From Pseudoprimorskyibacter insulae (GTDB lineage: Bacteria; Pseudomonadota; Alphaproteobacteria; Rhodobacterales; Rhodobacteraceae), in the NCBI RefSeq assembly GCF_900302505.1, contig NZ_OMOJ01000014.1:1-64000 (forward strand): a stretch of DNA of 64,000 nt. Direction: 5' to 3'. Below, in pieces: positions 1-8,040 of the stretch. Numbering within the stretch: position 1 is the first letter of the stretch; each line of letters begins with the position of its first letter. The position numbers and the translations under genes were made by a program. The notes beneath the pieces were generated by a model, which saw only the letters and a program-made list of their open reading frames with translations, did no database searches and had not been told where the DNA came from.

Positions 1-64
1 CGCCTGCTTCGTGCTCGGTCAGGATGCCGATGATCTGTTCGTCCGTGAATCTCGTTCGCTTCAT
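1..64 (-). CDS. IS3-family transposase OrfA, N-terminal part (cut by window edge)
   Basis: Reading leftward from an ATG at 64-62, the first 21 codons give a peptide beginning MKRTRFTDEQIIGIL, the typical start of an IS3-family OrfA (helix-turn-helix DNA-binding half of the transposase). The rest lies outside the window. The sequence between this start codon and about 127 ends in cgtggcaggtca; its complement TGACCTGCCACG is the sort of terminus expected for this IS3 subgroup, so the element probably ends at about 127, where remnant transposase coding sequence begins abruptly. The identification rests on the short peptide and the context. Confidence 0.7.
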   Translation of the reverse strand, partial: MKRTRFTDEQIIGILTEHEAG

Positions 65-127
65 TGTCCGTCCTCAAGTTGGATCGGACTCTAATCAACG
101 GTGGAGGAAAAATCCCGTGGCAGGTCA
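65..127. mobile_element. Terminal non-coding end of the left-edge IS3-family element
   Basis: This 63-bp stretch separates the OrfA start codon at 64 from the point at 128 where a different transposase reading frame begins in the middle of a gene. Its outer 12 bases (116-127) read, on the minus strand, TGACCTGCCACG, which fits an IS3-family inverted-repeat end. The matching other end is outside the window, so the boundary is inferred from the abrupt start of foreign coding sequence at 128. Confidence 0.5.
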
Positions 128-385
128 GTGTTAAAAAAGGCCGCGATCTTCTTCGCGAGCCAAAAGCAATGAGATTTCAATTCATTGCGGAGTATCGCGG
201 AGATCTCTCGCGCGCGCATCTGTGTCGCCCTATGCAGGTTTCGGACCGCGGTCTGCGTGCTTGGCGTCGCAGGCCGCCATCAAATCGTCAGCGGCGCGAC
301 ATGATCCTTCTGGCCCATATCCGCGAACAACATCGGCTCAGCTTGGGCAGCTACGGTCGTCCACGCATGGCCCTGGAATTGAAGG
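128..385 (+). pseudogene. Remnant IS3-family transposase, 5' fragment (OrfA tail plus OrfB N-terminus)
   Basis: From 128 the frame GTG TTA AAA AAG reads VLKKAAIFF..., the usual OrfA C-terminus, and stops at 170-172. The OrfB start ATG at 169 overlaps that stop (ATGA), as in intact IS3 elements. OrfB is then open for 72 codons (MRFQFIAEYRG ... GSYGRPRM) and is cut at about 385 by the inverted repeat of the inserted IS at 386-1614. The style matches the C-terminal fragment at 1615-2121, so both are probably halves of one old element. About 45 residues between them are missing, so a simple insertion does not explain everything. Non-functional. Confidence 0.8.
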
Positions 386-412
386 TGGACTTGTCCGGAT
401 TTGGTGGAGAGC
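386..412 (+). repeat. Terminal inverted repeat of the IS at 386-1614 (OrfB side)
   Basis: Twenty-seven bases beginning tggacttgtccgga and ending gtggagagc. They pair with 1588-1614 on the opposite strand with six mismatches, clustered in the middle. Confidence 0.75.
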
Positions 413-419
413 GTTTAGC

Positions 420-1280
420 TCACTTTCCGGCCTTTCGCTCGAAGGCGATGGGGCTTTGGTAGCCGAGCGATGAATGCCGTCTGACAGGGTTATAGAATCC
501 GTCGATGTATCTGGCGATGGCATTTTCGGCCTGCGGGCGGGTTTGCCATGCGACTGGCCAGATCAACTCCGACTTGATGGTCTTGAAGAATGTCTCGACC
601 ATGGAATTGTCGTAACAGTTGCCCCTGCCGCTCATGGATATCTGGATGCCGCGCTTTCTGAGTTCGGCCTGGTAGTCGACAGAGCAATACTGGCTGCCGC
701 GATCGCTGTGATGAACCAGCCCGGGCGCAGGATTGCGGTTCGCGATGGCTCGGCGCAGAGCTTCGACGGCGAGGCCTCGCTTCAGGCGGTCACTTGTTGC
801 CCAACCGACGACGCGCCGCGAGTGGAGATCGAGCACGACCGCAAGGTAGAGCCATCCCTGTGCGGTCCAGATGTAGGAGATGTCCGCTCCCCATTTCCGG
901 TCGGGCTGTTCGGCCCGGAAGTCCTGCGCGATCAGGTTTGGCGCAATTGGCCAAGCATGCTCGCTGTCTGTGGTCCGCTTGAACCGCCGTTTCTGCCTTG
1001 CCACAAGGCCGTTCTGTCGCATCAGCCGCGCCGTGCGATGCCGCCCGATCTGATGGCCTTCGTCGATCAGGTCGCGATACATCCGGGGACTGCCATAGGT
1101 GCCGTTTGACAAGGCGAACACTGTGCGTATGTGGGCGAGGTGGACCATGTCCTGCTTCTGGCGCTGGCATGCCGGACGATCACGCCAGGCGAAGTAGCCA
1201 CTCTGGCTGACGTCCAGCACCTGGCACAGGCGACTGATTGGGAAGCTGGCCTTCTCCGCTTCAATAAAGTCGAAGCTCAT
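420..1280 (-). CDS. IS3-family transposase OrfB, DDE integrase domain
   Basis: A 286-aa protein with the full OrfB layout: an N-terminal HTH_21-like region (MSFDFIEAEKASFPISRLC...), then the retroviral-type integrase core. The catalytic triad is visible as D in GADISYIWT, D in HHSDRGSQYC and E in SMVETFF, followed by the usual RRHSSLGYQSP C-terminus. The ATG at 1280 overlaps the end of OrfA, where IS3 elements normally make an OrfAB fusion by -1 frameshifting at a run of A residues. The gene looks intact; whether the element can still move depends on OrfA, which seems shifted in frame. Confidence 0.92.
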   Translation of the reverse strand: MSFDFIEAEKASFPISRLCQVLDVSQSGYFAWRDRPACQRQKQDMVHLAHIRTVFALSNGTYGSPRMYRDLIDEGHQIGRHRTARLMRQNGLVARQKRRFKRTTDSEHAWPIAPNLIAQDFRAEQPDRKWGADISYIWTAQGWLYLAVVLDLHSRRVVGWATSDRLKRGLAVEALRRAIANRNPAPGLVHHSDRGSQYCSVDYQAELRKRGIQISMSGRGNCYDNSMVETFFKTIKSELIWPVAWQTRPQAENAIARYIDGFYNPVRRHSSLGYQSPIAFERKAGK

Positions 1281-1560
1281 CGACTTGCGTCTTTCGCGAA
1301 GAAGGCTGCGGCTTTTTTAGGATATCGCGCTCCTGCTTCAGAACCGCATTCTCGCGCCGCAACCGCTTCAGTTCTGCGTGCAGGTCAACCGAGGTATCGA
1401 CCGGCTCACTGGCATCCCGCTCTCGACTGAGCCAGCGTGTCAACGTCGAAAGCCCGATCCCCAAATCTTCCGTGATTTCTCGCCGCGTCCGGCCACTGGT
1501 CAGTGCCAGCCTGACCGCTTCTCGCCGAAACTCCGGCGTCGGTCTGTTTCCGTTTCCCAT
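1261..1560 (-). CDS. IS3-family transposase OrfA (possible 1-nt frameshift near its end)
   Basis: A 99-aa helix-turn-helix protein (MGNGNRPTPEFRREAVRLAL ... ITEDLGIGLSTLTRW) followed by a leucine-zipper-like segment (LKRLRRENAVLKQERDILKK). In related elements the end normally reads LKKAAAFFAKDASR before the stop. Here the annotated frame instead gives LKKPQPSSRKT..., while the expected ending is found in the -1 frame immediately after the slippery run cctaaaaaag (near 1313-1322, minus strand). The simplest reading is a one-base deletion just before the A run, which would change the relation between OrfA and OrfB and could hamper OrfAB synthesis. Confidence 0.85.
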   Translation of the reverse strand: MGNGNRPTPEFRREAVRLALTSGRTRREITEDLGIGLSTLTRWLSRERDASEPVDTSVDLHAELKRLRRENAVLKQERDILKKPQPSSRKTQVDELRLY

Positions 1561-1587
1561 AGAACACCTCCTGGTTCCTCAGTTGGT

Positions 1588-1614
1588 GCTCTCCACTTTT
1601 TCAGGGCAAGTCCA
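1588..1614 (-). repeat. Terminal inverted repeat of the IS at 386-1614 (OrfA side)
   Basis: On the minus strand it begins tggacttgccctga and ends gtggagagc, pairing with 386-412. It lies just upstream of the OrfA start at 1560. Confidence 0.75.
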
Positions 1615-2121
1615 AACCAGGATTTCACGGCAACGGTGCCAAATCAGAAGTGGGCCGGGGACATCACCTACATCTGGACGCGTGAAGGGTGGTCCTGTCT
1701 ATCTGTCATCATTGATCTATATTCGCGTCGCGTGATCGGTTGGGCGAGCAGTAATTGCATGAAGCAGGACCTGGCCCTACGTGCTTTGGACACGGCCACC
1801 GCCCTGCGCCGCCCACCACCTGGCTGTATTCACCACCCCGATCGCGGAGCACAATACTGTGCTCACGAGTACCAGAAACGCCTTCGCCGTCACAAACGGC
1901 GACCTTCAATGAGCGGCAAGGGAAATTGCTTTGATAACTCGGCTGTTGAGAGCTTCTTCAAATCCCTCAAGGCCGAGTTGATCTGGCGAAAGGCTTGGCA
2001 AACGCGCCGGGACGCCGAGGTCGCTGTGTTCGAATACATCAACGGCTTCTACAACCCGCGCAGGCGCCATTCAGCACTGGATGGGAAATCACCCGTGGCA
2101 TTCGAAAAGATCGCCGCCTAA
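1615..2121 (+). pseudogene. Remnant IS3-family transposase OrfB, C-terminal fragment
   Basis: The frame starts directly at the IS inverted repeat with PNQDFTATVPNQKW and runs to a stop at 2119-2121. It holds the integrase core: D in GDITYIWT, D in HHPDRGAQYC, E in SAVESFF, and the ending RRRHSALDGKSP. It lacks the N-terminal 110-120 residues, so it cannot be functional. The fragment at 128-385 has matching style and strand and is probably its former 5' half. A few residues differ from the family norm (for example KRRPSMSGKG), consistent with decay. Confidence 0.85.
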
Positions 2122-2316
2122 AATGAGCAACACACCGGAACGCAGCCGTTACACGTCCAGTGTTTTCTTTTTGATCATCCCCGCCTGCAAAGCAACCAGA
2201 TGCTTGCCAAATTGGCGTTTCGCGTTTGCGGCGAAGGGAGCCTCGGTTTATACCGACAGGATAAGCAGCCCGTTCTGCTGTTTTTTTGGGCATTATATTT
2301 CGAGGCACGACACTCT
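2122..2316. other. Intergenic region between IS remnant and fcl
   Basis: About 195 bp with no gene. It should contain the right terminus of the old IS element, which I could not define because its left end is missing, and the upstream region of fcl. A run of seven or eight T at about 2280-2287 and an AT-rich stretch (cattatatttcg) lie 25-35 bases before the fcl start and could be part of a promoter, but I do not call one. Confidence 0.4.
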
Positions 2317-3282
2317 ATGAAATACTACGTAGCAGGCCACCGTGGCATGGTCGGCGGGGCGATCCTTCGCAACCTTCAGGCTCGTAAGGATGCGGGCGAA
2401 GCAATTGAGCTGGTCACCCGCACCTCGTCTGAATTGAACCTGACCGACCAGGTGGCGGTGCGCGATTTCTTCCAGACCGAAAAGCCCGATGTGGTGATCC
2501 TGGCGGCGGCCAAGGTGGGCGGCATTCACGCCAACAACACCTATCCGGCGCAGTTCATCTATGAAAACCTGATGATCGAATGCAACGTCATCCATCAGGC
2601 CTATGCGGCGGGGGTCAAAACGCTGCTGCAGCTTGGCAGCTCGTGCATCTATCCCAAGGCGGTGCCACAGCCGATGAAGGAAGACGCGCTGCTGACCGGC
2701 ACGCTGGAACCCACGAACGAGCCCTATGCCGTGGCCAAGATCGCCGGGATCAAGCTGTGTGAAAGCTACAACCGTCAGTACGGCGTGGATTACCGTTCGG
2801 TCATGCCGACCAACCTCTACGGGCCGGGCGACAACTTCCACCCGGAAAACAGCCATGTGCTGCCCGCCATGATCCGCCGCTTCCATGAGGCCGTGCGCGA
2901 TGGCGTCGATGAGGTGGTGATCTGGGGCTCGGGCAAGCCGATGCGCGAATTCCTGCATGTCGACGATATGGCCGAGGCCAGCCTCTATGTGCTGGAGCTG
3001 GATAAAGCGACCTATGAGGCCAATACCGAACCGATGCTGAGCCATATCAACGTCGGCACCGGCACCGATGTCACCATCCGCCAGCTGGCCGAGATGGTCG
3101 CCGAGGTGACAGGCTTCAAGGGCAAGATCACCCAAGACCCGACCAAACCCGATGGCACCATGCGCAAGCTGATGGATGTCAGCCGCCTGGCCGATATGGG
3201 CTGGAAGGCGCGGGTGCCGCTCGAACAGGGCGTGGCCGAGACCTACGATTGGTTTAAGCTTGCAGAAGGGCTGCGGCTTTGA
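2317..3282 (+). CDS. fcl: GDP-L-fucose synthase
   Basis: A 321-aa short-chain dehydrogenase/reductase that converts GDP-4-keto-6-deoxy-mannose into GDP-L-fucose (epimerase plus NADPH-dependent reductase) in the cytoplasm. The N-terminal Rossmann motif reads [12 protein letters not shown] (residues 5-16), the catalytic pair is Tyr137-x3-Lys141 (YAVAK), and the Ser region GSSCIYP lies at 107-113. The start is placed at the ATG of [10 protein letters not shown], because an upstream in-frame extension from 2200 does not resemble the family. Its usual partner gmd (GDP-mannose 4,6-dehydratase) is absent from this window; IS debris lies where it would be expected. GDP-mannose would come from manC and manB. 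Confidence 0.93.
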   Translation: MKYYVAGHRGMVGGAILRNLQARKDAGEAIELVTRTSSELNLTDQVAVRDFFQTEKPDVVILAAAKVGGIHANNTYPAQFIYENLMIECNVIHQAYAAGVKTLLQLGSSCIYPKAVPQPMKEDALLTGTLEPTNEPYAVAKIAGIKLCESYNRQYGVDYRSVMPTNLYGPGDNFHPENSHVLPAMIRRFHEAVRDGVDEVVIWGSGKPMREFLHVDDMAEASLYVLELDKATYEANTEPMLSHINVGTGTDVTIRQLAEMVAEVTGFKGKITQDPTKPDGTMRKLMDVSRLADMGWKARVPLEQGVAETYDWFKLAEGLRL

Positions 3283-3370
3283 AACCGGAAGGAGCCTCGA
3301 TGTGGGCTGTCCGTCGCAGCCTTGCCCGTGCTGCTATGGTTTAGCCACAGAAACGACATAGGACGATCAC

Positions 3371-5329
3371 ATGAAAATTTTGGTTCTGGGCTTTAGCGTC
3401 ACCGTCGAAAACAACGGCTTCGTCGAGCAGGCGCGCGCGCGCCTATCTGGGCCGGACGCGCCGGTGCTGGTCAAGACAGGCATGGGCGGGATGCAGCCCT
3501 ACCACGGGCGCTACCTATTCCCGTCCATCATCGAGCGGCACCAGCCAGATGCCATTGTGCTGGACATCGCTACGCCGGCCTTCCGTAACTTCTCGACTTC
3601 GCAGGCCCCCTACAAGGCTTCGCTGCATTCGGTGCTACGGACATGTCGTGACCAGGGTATCCGGCTGGCGCTGCTCGACTTGCCTCGCAACGATGTGGAT
3701 TACGCGGATGACTGGGTGACGCGCTACAACGCAAAAGTCTGCGCTAGGCTGGGCCTCCCGCACCACATCGTGCCGCTGACCGACGGACTGTTGCGTGACG
3801 AGGTGCACCCCACCTCCGAAGGCCAGGCGATCTATGCCGATGTTCTGCTGGATCTGATGGGGCAAGCGGCGTTGGTCCCGGAGCTGCCGCCGGAGATGAT
3901 CGAGAACCTGCCTTGGTTCGATGCCGTCGCGGTCGACGACATCGCCCCGCCCGAGCTGCCGCGCGAGCATATCGACCGGGGCGACCTTGCGGTCGAGTTG
4001 GTCGAGCTGGCCGCCGGCCAGACCGTCGAGATCGACCTAGGCGAGCCGGTCAAGGTCTGCGGGCTGACATCGCGCATGGGGCCGCGCACCGGCACGCTGG
4101 AATTGCGGATGGGCGGCAGCACCCTGCGCCAGGCCAGCTATGACCAGTTCTGCTACTACAACCGCGTCGGCGCCGCGCTGTTCGGCGGGCAGAACGCCAG
4201 CGCGGCCAAGGTCTGCGAGACGCTGCGCATCACCCAGCTGCCGGACCTGCCCGACGTGGCCTTGCGCAAGGGCGAAGCCGACACCGGCCCGCGCCTCGGA
4301 GGGCTGGGCCATCTCTTCATTGAAACCGATGCCCCGCGCTGCGCCCGGCCGGGCAGGAGGAACACCCCAATGAAAGTGCTTGTCTTCGGCTTCAGCGTCA
4401 CCGCCGAGACCGGCGGCTATGTCGAACGCTGCGCCACGATTTGCGAAACCGAACTGCCCGGAGTCGAAGTGGTGAAAGTCGCCATCGGCGGGCTTCAGCC
4501 CGACCATGCCCGCCACCTACTCGAAGACGTGGTCGCCACCCACGCCCCCGATGCCATCATCATGGAGGTCGCAACCGCGGTATACCGGCTGCGCCCGCGC
4601 TCGAGTGCGCAGATCGCGGATCACACCGCAGGTATGGAGGCGGTGTTCGCGTTGTGCAGGGAGCGGGGCATGCATTGCGGTATTCTCGACCTGCCGCTGG
4701 ACGGGATCTGCGACGACGACGACTGGATGGCGGAAACCGACGCCGGCTTCTCAAAGCGCTACAACGTGCCCTTCCACCGCGAGCCGCTGAACAATGCGCT
4801 GCTACGTGACAACGTGCACCCCAACGAAGAGGGCAAGGACCATTACGCCCGGGTGCTGTTCGAGCTGGTCGAAAAGGTCGTGCGCACCCGGCCTGATTTC
4901 GCCGCGATGACGGCTGAACGCAGCTTCGGGGCCTATCCGGTTCAGACGCTGGACATCCCCAACGGCACCTTCCGGCAGTTCTCCCGCGCCGGTTTCGTCA
5001 CGCCGATGCTCGAGCTCCCCGAAGGCCGCCCCATCGGCATCAACCTGCCCGAGCTGGTAACGGTGACGGGACTGATTATGCTCATGGGCCCCAAAAGCGG
5101 CACCTTACGGCTGATGGTCGGGGACAAGGTCGACAAGATGTACTGTTACGACCGGCATTGCTATTACGAGCGGGTGGGCGGCAAGCCGCTGACCCCGCGC
5201 CTGGCCAGCCGTATCGCGGTGATGCAGACCCCGGATCTGCCGCCCGATGATCTGCTCAAGGGGGAAAAAGATCTCGGGCCGCGCTCCGGCGGCATCACCC
5301 ATGTACTCTTTGAGCGGGTAAGCGATTGA
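3371..5329 (+). CDS. Tandem fused SGNH/GDSL-like hydrolase (two homologous halves)
   Basis: A 652-aa protein made of two similar halves, residues 1-333 and 334-652. Each begins with the same block (MKILVLGFSVTVENNGF / MKVLVFGFSVTAETGGY), continues with G-rich block II (GGMQPYHGR / GGLQPDHAR), a block-V-like Asp-x-x-His (RDEVHPTSEG / RDNVHPNEEG), and ends with a beta-rich tail (FCYYNRVG / HCYYERVG ... PDLP). This is the SGNH esterase layout, with GFS in place of GDS. Such enzymes in polysaccharide loci usually add or remove acetyl groups; that role is inference. An internal ATG at 4370 with a good ribosome site in frame suggests two formerly separate genes. No signal peptide is visible. Confidence 0.75.
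   Translation: MKILVLGFSVTVENNGFVEQARARLSGPDAPVLVKTGMGGMQPYHGRYLFPSIIERHQPDAIVLDIATPAFRNFSTSQAPYKASLHSVLRTCRDQGIRLALLDLPRNDVDYADDWVTRYNAKVCARLGLPHHIVPLTDGLLRDEVHPTSEGQAIYADVLLDLMGQAALVPELPPEMIENLPWFDAVAVDDIAPPELPREHIDRGDLAVELVELAAGQTVEIDLGEPVKVCGLTSRMGPRTGTLELRMGGSTLRQASYDQFCYYNRVGAALFGGQNASAAKVCETLRITQLPDLPDVALRKGEADTGPRLGGLGHLFIETDAPRCARPGRRNTPMKVLVFGFSVTAETGGYVERCATICETELPGVEVVKVAIGGLQPDHARHLLEDVVATHAPDAIIMEVATAVYRLRPRSSAQIADHTAGMEAVFALCRERGMHCGILDLPLDGICDDDDWMAETDAGFSKRYNVPFHREPLNNALLRDNVHPNEEGKDHYARVLFELVEKVVRTRPDFAAMTAERSFGAYPVQTLDIPNGTFRQFSRAGFVTPMLELPEGRPIGINLPELVTVTGLIMLMGPKSGTLRLMVGDKVDKMYCYDRHCYYERVGGKPLTPRLASRIAVMQTPDLPPDDLLKGEKDLGPRSGGITHVLFERVSD
4355..4372 (+). promoter_or_regulatory. 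Internal ribosome binding site and start codon inside the SGNH fusion gene
   Basis: AGGAGG at 4355-4360 is followed after nine bases by an in-frame ATG at 4370 (codon 334), exactly where the second SGNH half begins. This is what a separate second gene would have, so the second half may also be made as an independent protein. Confidence 0.65.
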
Positions 5330-5375
5330 GCGCCCGCCCATTTCCACCGTTCCCCCATTTCAGAAAGTGATTCTC

Positions 5376-6809
5376 ATGTCCGCGCAAATCCATCCTATCC
5401 TTCTTTGCGGCGGTTCCGGCACACGCCTTTGGCCCCTGTCGCGCAAATCTTATCCCAAGCAATTTGCCAAGCTGATGGGCGATGAAAGCCTGTTTCAGGC
5501 CTCGGCCCGCCGTCTGTCGGGCGAAGGGTTCGCCGCGCCGGTGGTGCTGACGGGCGATCCGTTCCGCTTTATCGTGACCGAACAGCTGGCGCAGATCGAA
5601 ATGGGCCCCTCGGGCATTCTGATAGAACCCGAAGGCCGCAACACCGCGCCTGCGATCCTGGCCGCTGCGCTTTGGCTGGCCGCGCAAAAGGGCGACGATG
5701 CGCTGATGCTGGTGGCCCCTTCCGATCACGTGATCCCCGATGCCGAGGCCTTCCGCGCCACGGTGGCCGCCGCCGCGCCGCGCGCCAAGGCCGGTGATCT
5801 GGTGACCTTTGGCATCACCCCGGACCGCCCCGAGACCGGCTATGGCTATCTGGAACTGGCCGCCGGCGCCGATGCCACCGCCGCCGAGCCGCAAAGCCTG
5901 GCCCGGTTCGTCGAAAAGCCCGATGCCGAGCGCGCCGCCGAAATGCTGGCCGCGGGTAATTTCCTGTGGAACGCGGGCATCTTCCTGTTCACCGCCGGCA
6001 CCATTCTGGCCGCCTATCGCGCCCATGCCGCCGATCTGGTTGAGGCCGTCAGCGCCGCGGTCGAGGGGGCGGGCACCGATCTGGGCTTCACCCGTCTGGC
6101 CCCTGAAGCCTGGGCAGGTGCCAAGGATATCTCGATCGACTATGCGATCATGGAAAAGGCCGACAATCTGGCCGTCATGCCCTATGCGGCCGGTTGGTCG
6201 GATCTGGGCGGCTGGGATGCGGTCTGGATGGAAAGCGCCAAAGACGAGGCTGGCAACGCCTGTTCGGCGCAGGCCACCGCGATCGACTGCCAAGGCACGC
6301 TGCTGCGCTCTGAAACCGATGGCCAGCAGGTCGTGGGCATCGGGCTTGAGGATATGATGGTCGTGGCCATGTCCGACGCGGTTCTTGTCGCCCCCAAGGC
6401 CGAGGCGCAGCGCGTCAAAGAGGCAGTGTCGGCCCTGAAGGCCAAAGGCGCCAGCCAAGCGGTGCAACTTCCGCGCGATTATCGCCCCTGGGGCTGGTAC
6501 GAAAGCCTGGTCATCGGCGGCCGCTTCCAGGTGAAGCGCATCGTTGTGACCCCCGGCGCATCGCTGTCGCTGCAGTCGCATCACCACCGGTCCGAACATT
6601 GGATCGTCGTTGAAGGCACTGCCAAGGTCACCGTGGATGAAACCGTCAAGCTGGTGACCGAAAACCAGTCGGTCTACATCCCGCTGGGCGCTGTCCACCG
6701 GATGGAAAACCCCGGCAAGGTGCCCATGGTCCTGATCGAGGTTCAGACCGGGTCCTACCTTGGGGAAGATGACATCGTCCGCTACGAAGACATCTACGCC
6801 CGAAACTAA
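5376..6809 (+). CDS. manC: Mannose-1-phosphate guanylyltransferase / mannose-6-phosphate isomerase
   Basis: A 477-aa bifunctional cytosolic enzyme making GDP-mannose. The nucleotidyltransferase signature GGSGTRLWPLSRKSYPKQF is at about residues 11-29, and the sugar-phosphate site FVEKP is present. The last 120 residues form a cupin of the type II phosphomannose isomerase with LQSHHHRSEHWIVVEGTA as the metal-binding region. ATG 5376 is preferred over an in-frame GTG at 5367 because it fits the family start better. A strong hairpin with a T run follows at 6818-6843. Together with manB (39355) it supplies GDP-mannose for fcl and mannosyltransferases. Confidence 0.95.
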   Translation: MSAQIHPILLCGGSGTRLWPLSRKSYPKQFAKLMGDESLFQASARRLSGEGFAAPVVLTGDPFRFIVTEQLAQIEMGPSGILIEPEGRNTAPAILAAALWLAAQKGDDALMLVAPSDHVIPDAEAFRATVAAAAPRAKAGDLVTFGITPDRPETGYGYLELAAGADATAAEPQSLARFVEKPDAERAAEMLAAGNFLWNAGIFLFTAGTILAAYRAHAADLVEAVSAAVEGAGTDLGFTRLAPEAWAGAKDISIDYAIMEKADNLAVMPYAAGWSDLGGWDAVWMESAKDEAGNACSAQATAIDCQGTLLRSETDGQQVVGIGLEDMMVVAMSDAVLVAPKAEAQRVKEAVSALKAKGASQAVQLPRDYRPWGWYESLVIGGRFQVKRIVVTPGASLSLQSHHHRSEHWIVVEGTAKVTVDETVKLVTENQSVYIPLGAVHRMENPGKVPMVLIEVQTGSYLGEDDIVRYEDIYARN

Positions 6810-6817
6810 AAATCAAC

Positions 6818-6843
6818 GGCCGGTCCCTGTGGCCGGCCCTTTT
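6818..6843 (+). terminator. Rho-independent terminator after manC
   Basis: GGCCGG (6818-6823) pairs with CCGGCC (6833-6838) around a 9-base loop and is followed by TTTT at 6840-6843. It lies 9 bases past the manC stop. Confidence 0.7.
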
Positions 6844-6860
6844 ACAAAAGAAGTTTAAGA

Positions 6861-8036
6861 ATGCTCCAAACCAAGATTGCTGTTGCCGGGATCGGCTATG
6901 TAGGACTTTCGAACGCGGTTTTGCTGGCCCAAAACAACGACGTCTGCGCGCTTGATATCAGTGAAGAGCGCGTCAATCTGCTCAACGCTCGCAAGAGCCC
7001 GATCATTGACGCTGAGTTGGAAGCCTATCTTGCGGAGAAGCCGCTAAACCTGACGGCCACCACCGATGCTGAGGCGGCTTTCAAGGATGCGCATTTCGTC
7101 ATCGTGGCAACGCCCACGAACTATGACCCTGAGACCAATTACTTCGACACATCCAGCGTGGAGGCGGTGATTGAAAAGGTCATTGCGGTGAACAAGGACG
7201 CGACGATCGTGGTCAAGTCGACCATCCCGGTGGGCTACACCCGAAGCCTTAAGGAAAAGCTTGGCACCGATCAGGTGATCTTCAGCCCCGAATTCCTGCG
7301 TGAGGGCAGGGCGCTATATGACAACCTGCACCCCAGCCGGATCATTGTAGGCGAGCAATCTGACCGCGCCCGTGTCTTTGCGGATCTGCTGCTTGAGGGG
7401 GCGATCACCAAGGATGTGCCCGTACTCTTTACGGATTCCTCCGAAGCCGAAGCGATCAAGCTGTTCTCGAACACCTATCTTGCGATGCGGGTTGCCTATT
7501 TCAACGAACTCGACAGCTATGCCATGAGCCATGGCATGGACGCTCGTCAAATCATTGATGGCGTCGGCCTCGATCCCCGCATTGGCAGCCATTACAACAA
7601 CCCCTCGTTCGGCTATGGCGGCTATTGCCTGCCCAAGGACACCAAGCAGCTGCTGGCCAATTATTCCAACGTGCCGCAGAACCTGATGGCGGCGATTGTC
7701 GATGCCAACCGCACCCGTAAGGATTTCATCGCCGATCAGATCATTGCCCGCAAACCGGCCCGCGTGGGGATCTACCGGCTGGTGATGAAGGCCGGGTCCG
7801 ACAATTTCCGCCAAAGCTCGATCCAAGGGATCATGAAGCGGATCAAGGCCAAGGGCATCGAAGTCATGGTTTATGAACCGGCGCTGGAAGAAGACAGCTT
7901 TTTCGGATCGATCGTCGCCCATGATCTTAAGGCCTTCAAACAGGACTGCGACGTGATCATCGCCAACCGCCGGACAGACGATTTGGCCGATGTCGCCGAA
8001 AAGGTCTTCACCCGCGATCTGTTTGGGTCGGATTAA
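6861..8036 (+). CDS. ugd: UDP-glucose 6-dehydrogenase
   Basis: A 391-aa enzyme of the short (E. coli Ugd-like) class that oxidises UDP-glucose twice to UDP-glucuronate. The N-terminal NAD-binding motif is [12 protein letters not shown] (residues 9-20), and the catalytic cysteine is Cys256 in [12 protein letters not shown]. Length and order of the three domains are normal. It provides the substrate for the UDP-glucuronate epimerase lpsL at 37600. Four bases separate its stop from the GTG of the next gene, so the two are probably co-transcribed. The terminator before it suggests its own promoter. Confidence 0.95.
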   Translation: MLQTKIAVAGIGYVGLSNAVLLAQNNDVCALDISEERVNLLNARKSPIIDAELEAYLAEKPLNLTATTDAEAAFKDAHFVIVATPTNYDPETNYFDTSSVEAVIEKVIAVNKDATIVVKSTIPVGYTRSLKEKLGTDQVIFSPEFLREGRALYDNLHPSRIIVGEQSDRARVFADLLLEGAITKDVPVLFTDSSEAEAIKLFSNTYLAMRVAYFNELDSYAMSHGMDARQIIDGVGLDPRIGSHYNNPSFGYGGYCLPKDTKQLLANYSNVPQNLMAAIVDANRTRKDFIADQIIARKPARVGIYRLVMKAGSDNFRQSSIQGIMKRIKAKGIEVMVYEPALEEDSFFGSIVAHDLKAFKQDCDVIIANRRTDDLADVAEKVFTRDLFGSD

Positions 8037-8040
8037 TCAG

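Larger units (their letters stand above)
386..1614 (-). mobile_element. Complete IS3-family insertion sequence with 27-bp imperfect inverted repeats
   Basis: The element is bounded by imperfect inverted repeats at 386-412 (tggacttgtccggatttggt...) and 1588-1614 (on the minus strand tggacttgccctgaaaaagt...), which match at 21 of 27 positions by eye and both end in gtggagagc. Between them lie OrfA (1261-1560) and OrfB (420-1280) on the minus strand in the usual overlapping order. I cannot see a target-site duplication: the left flank ends gaagg and the right flank starts aacca. Length about 1.23 kb is normal for IS3. It splits an older transposase gene. Confidence 0.85.
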
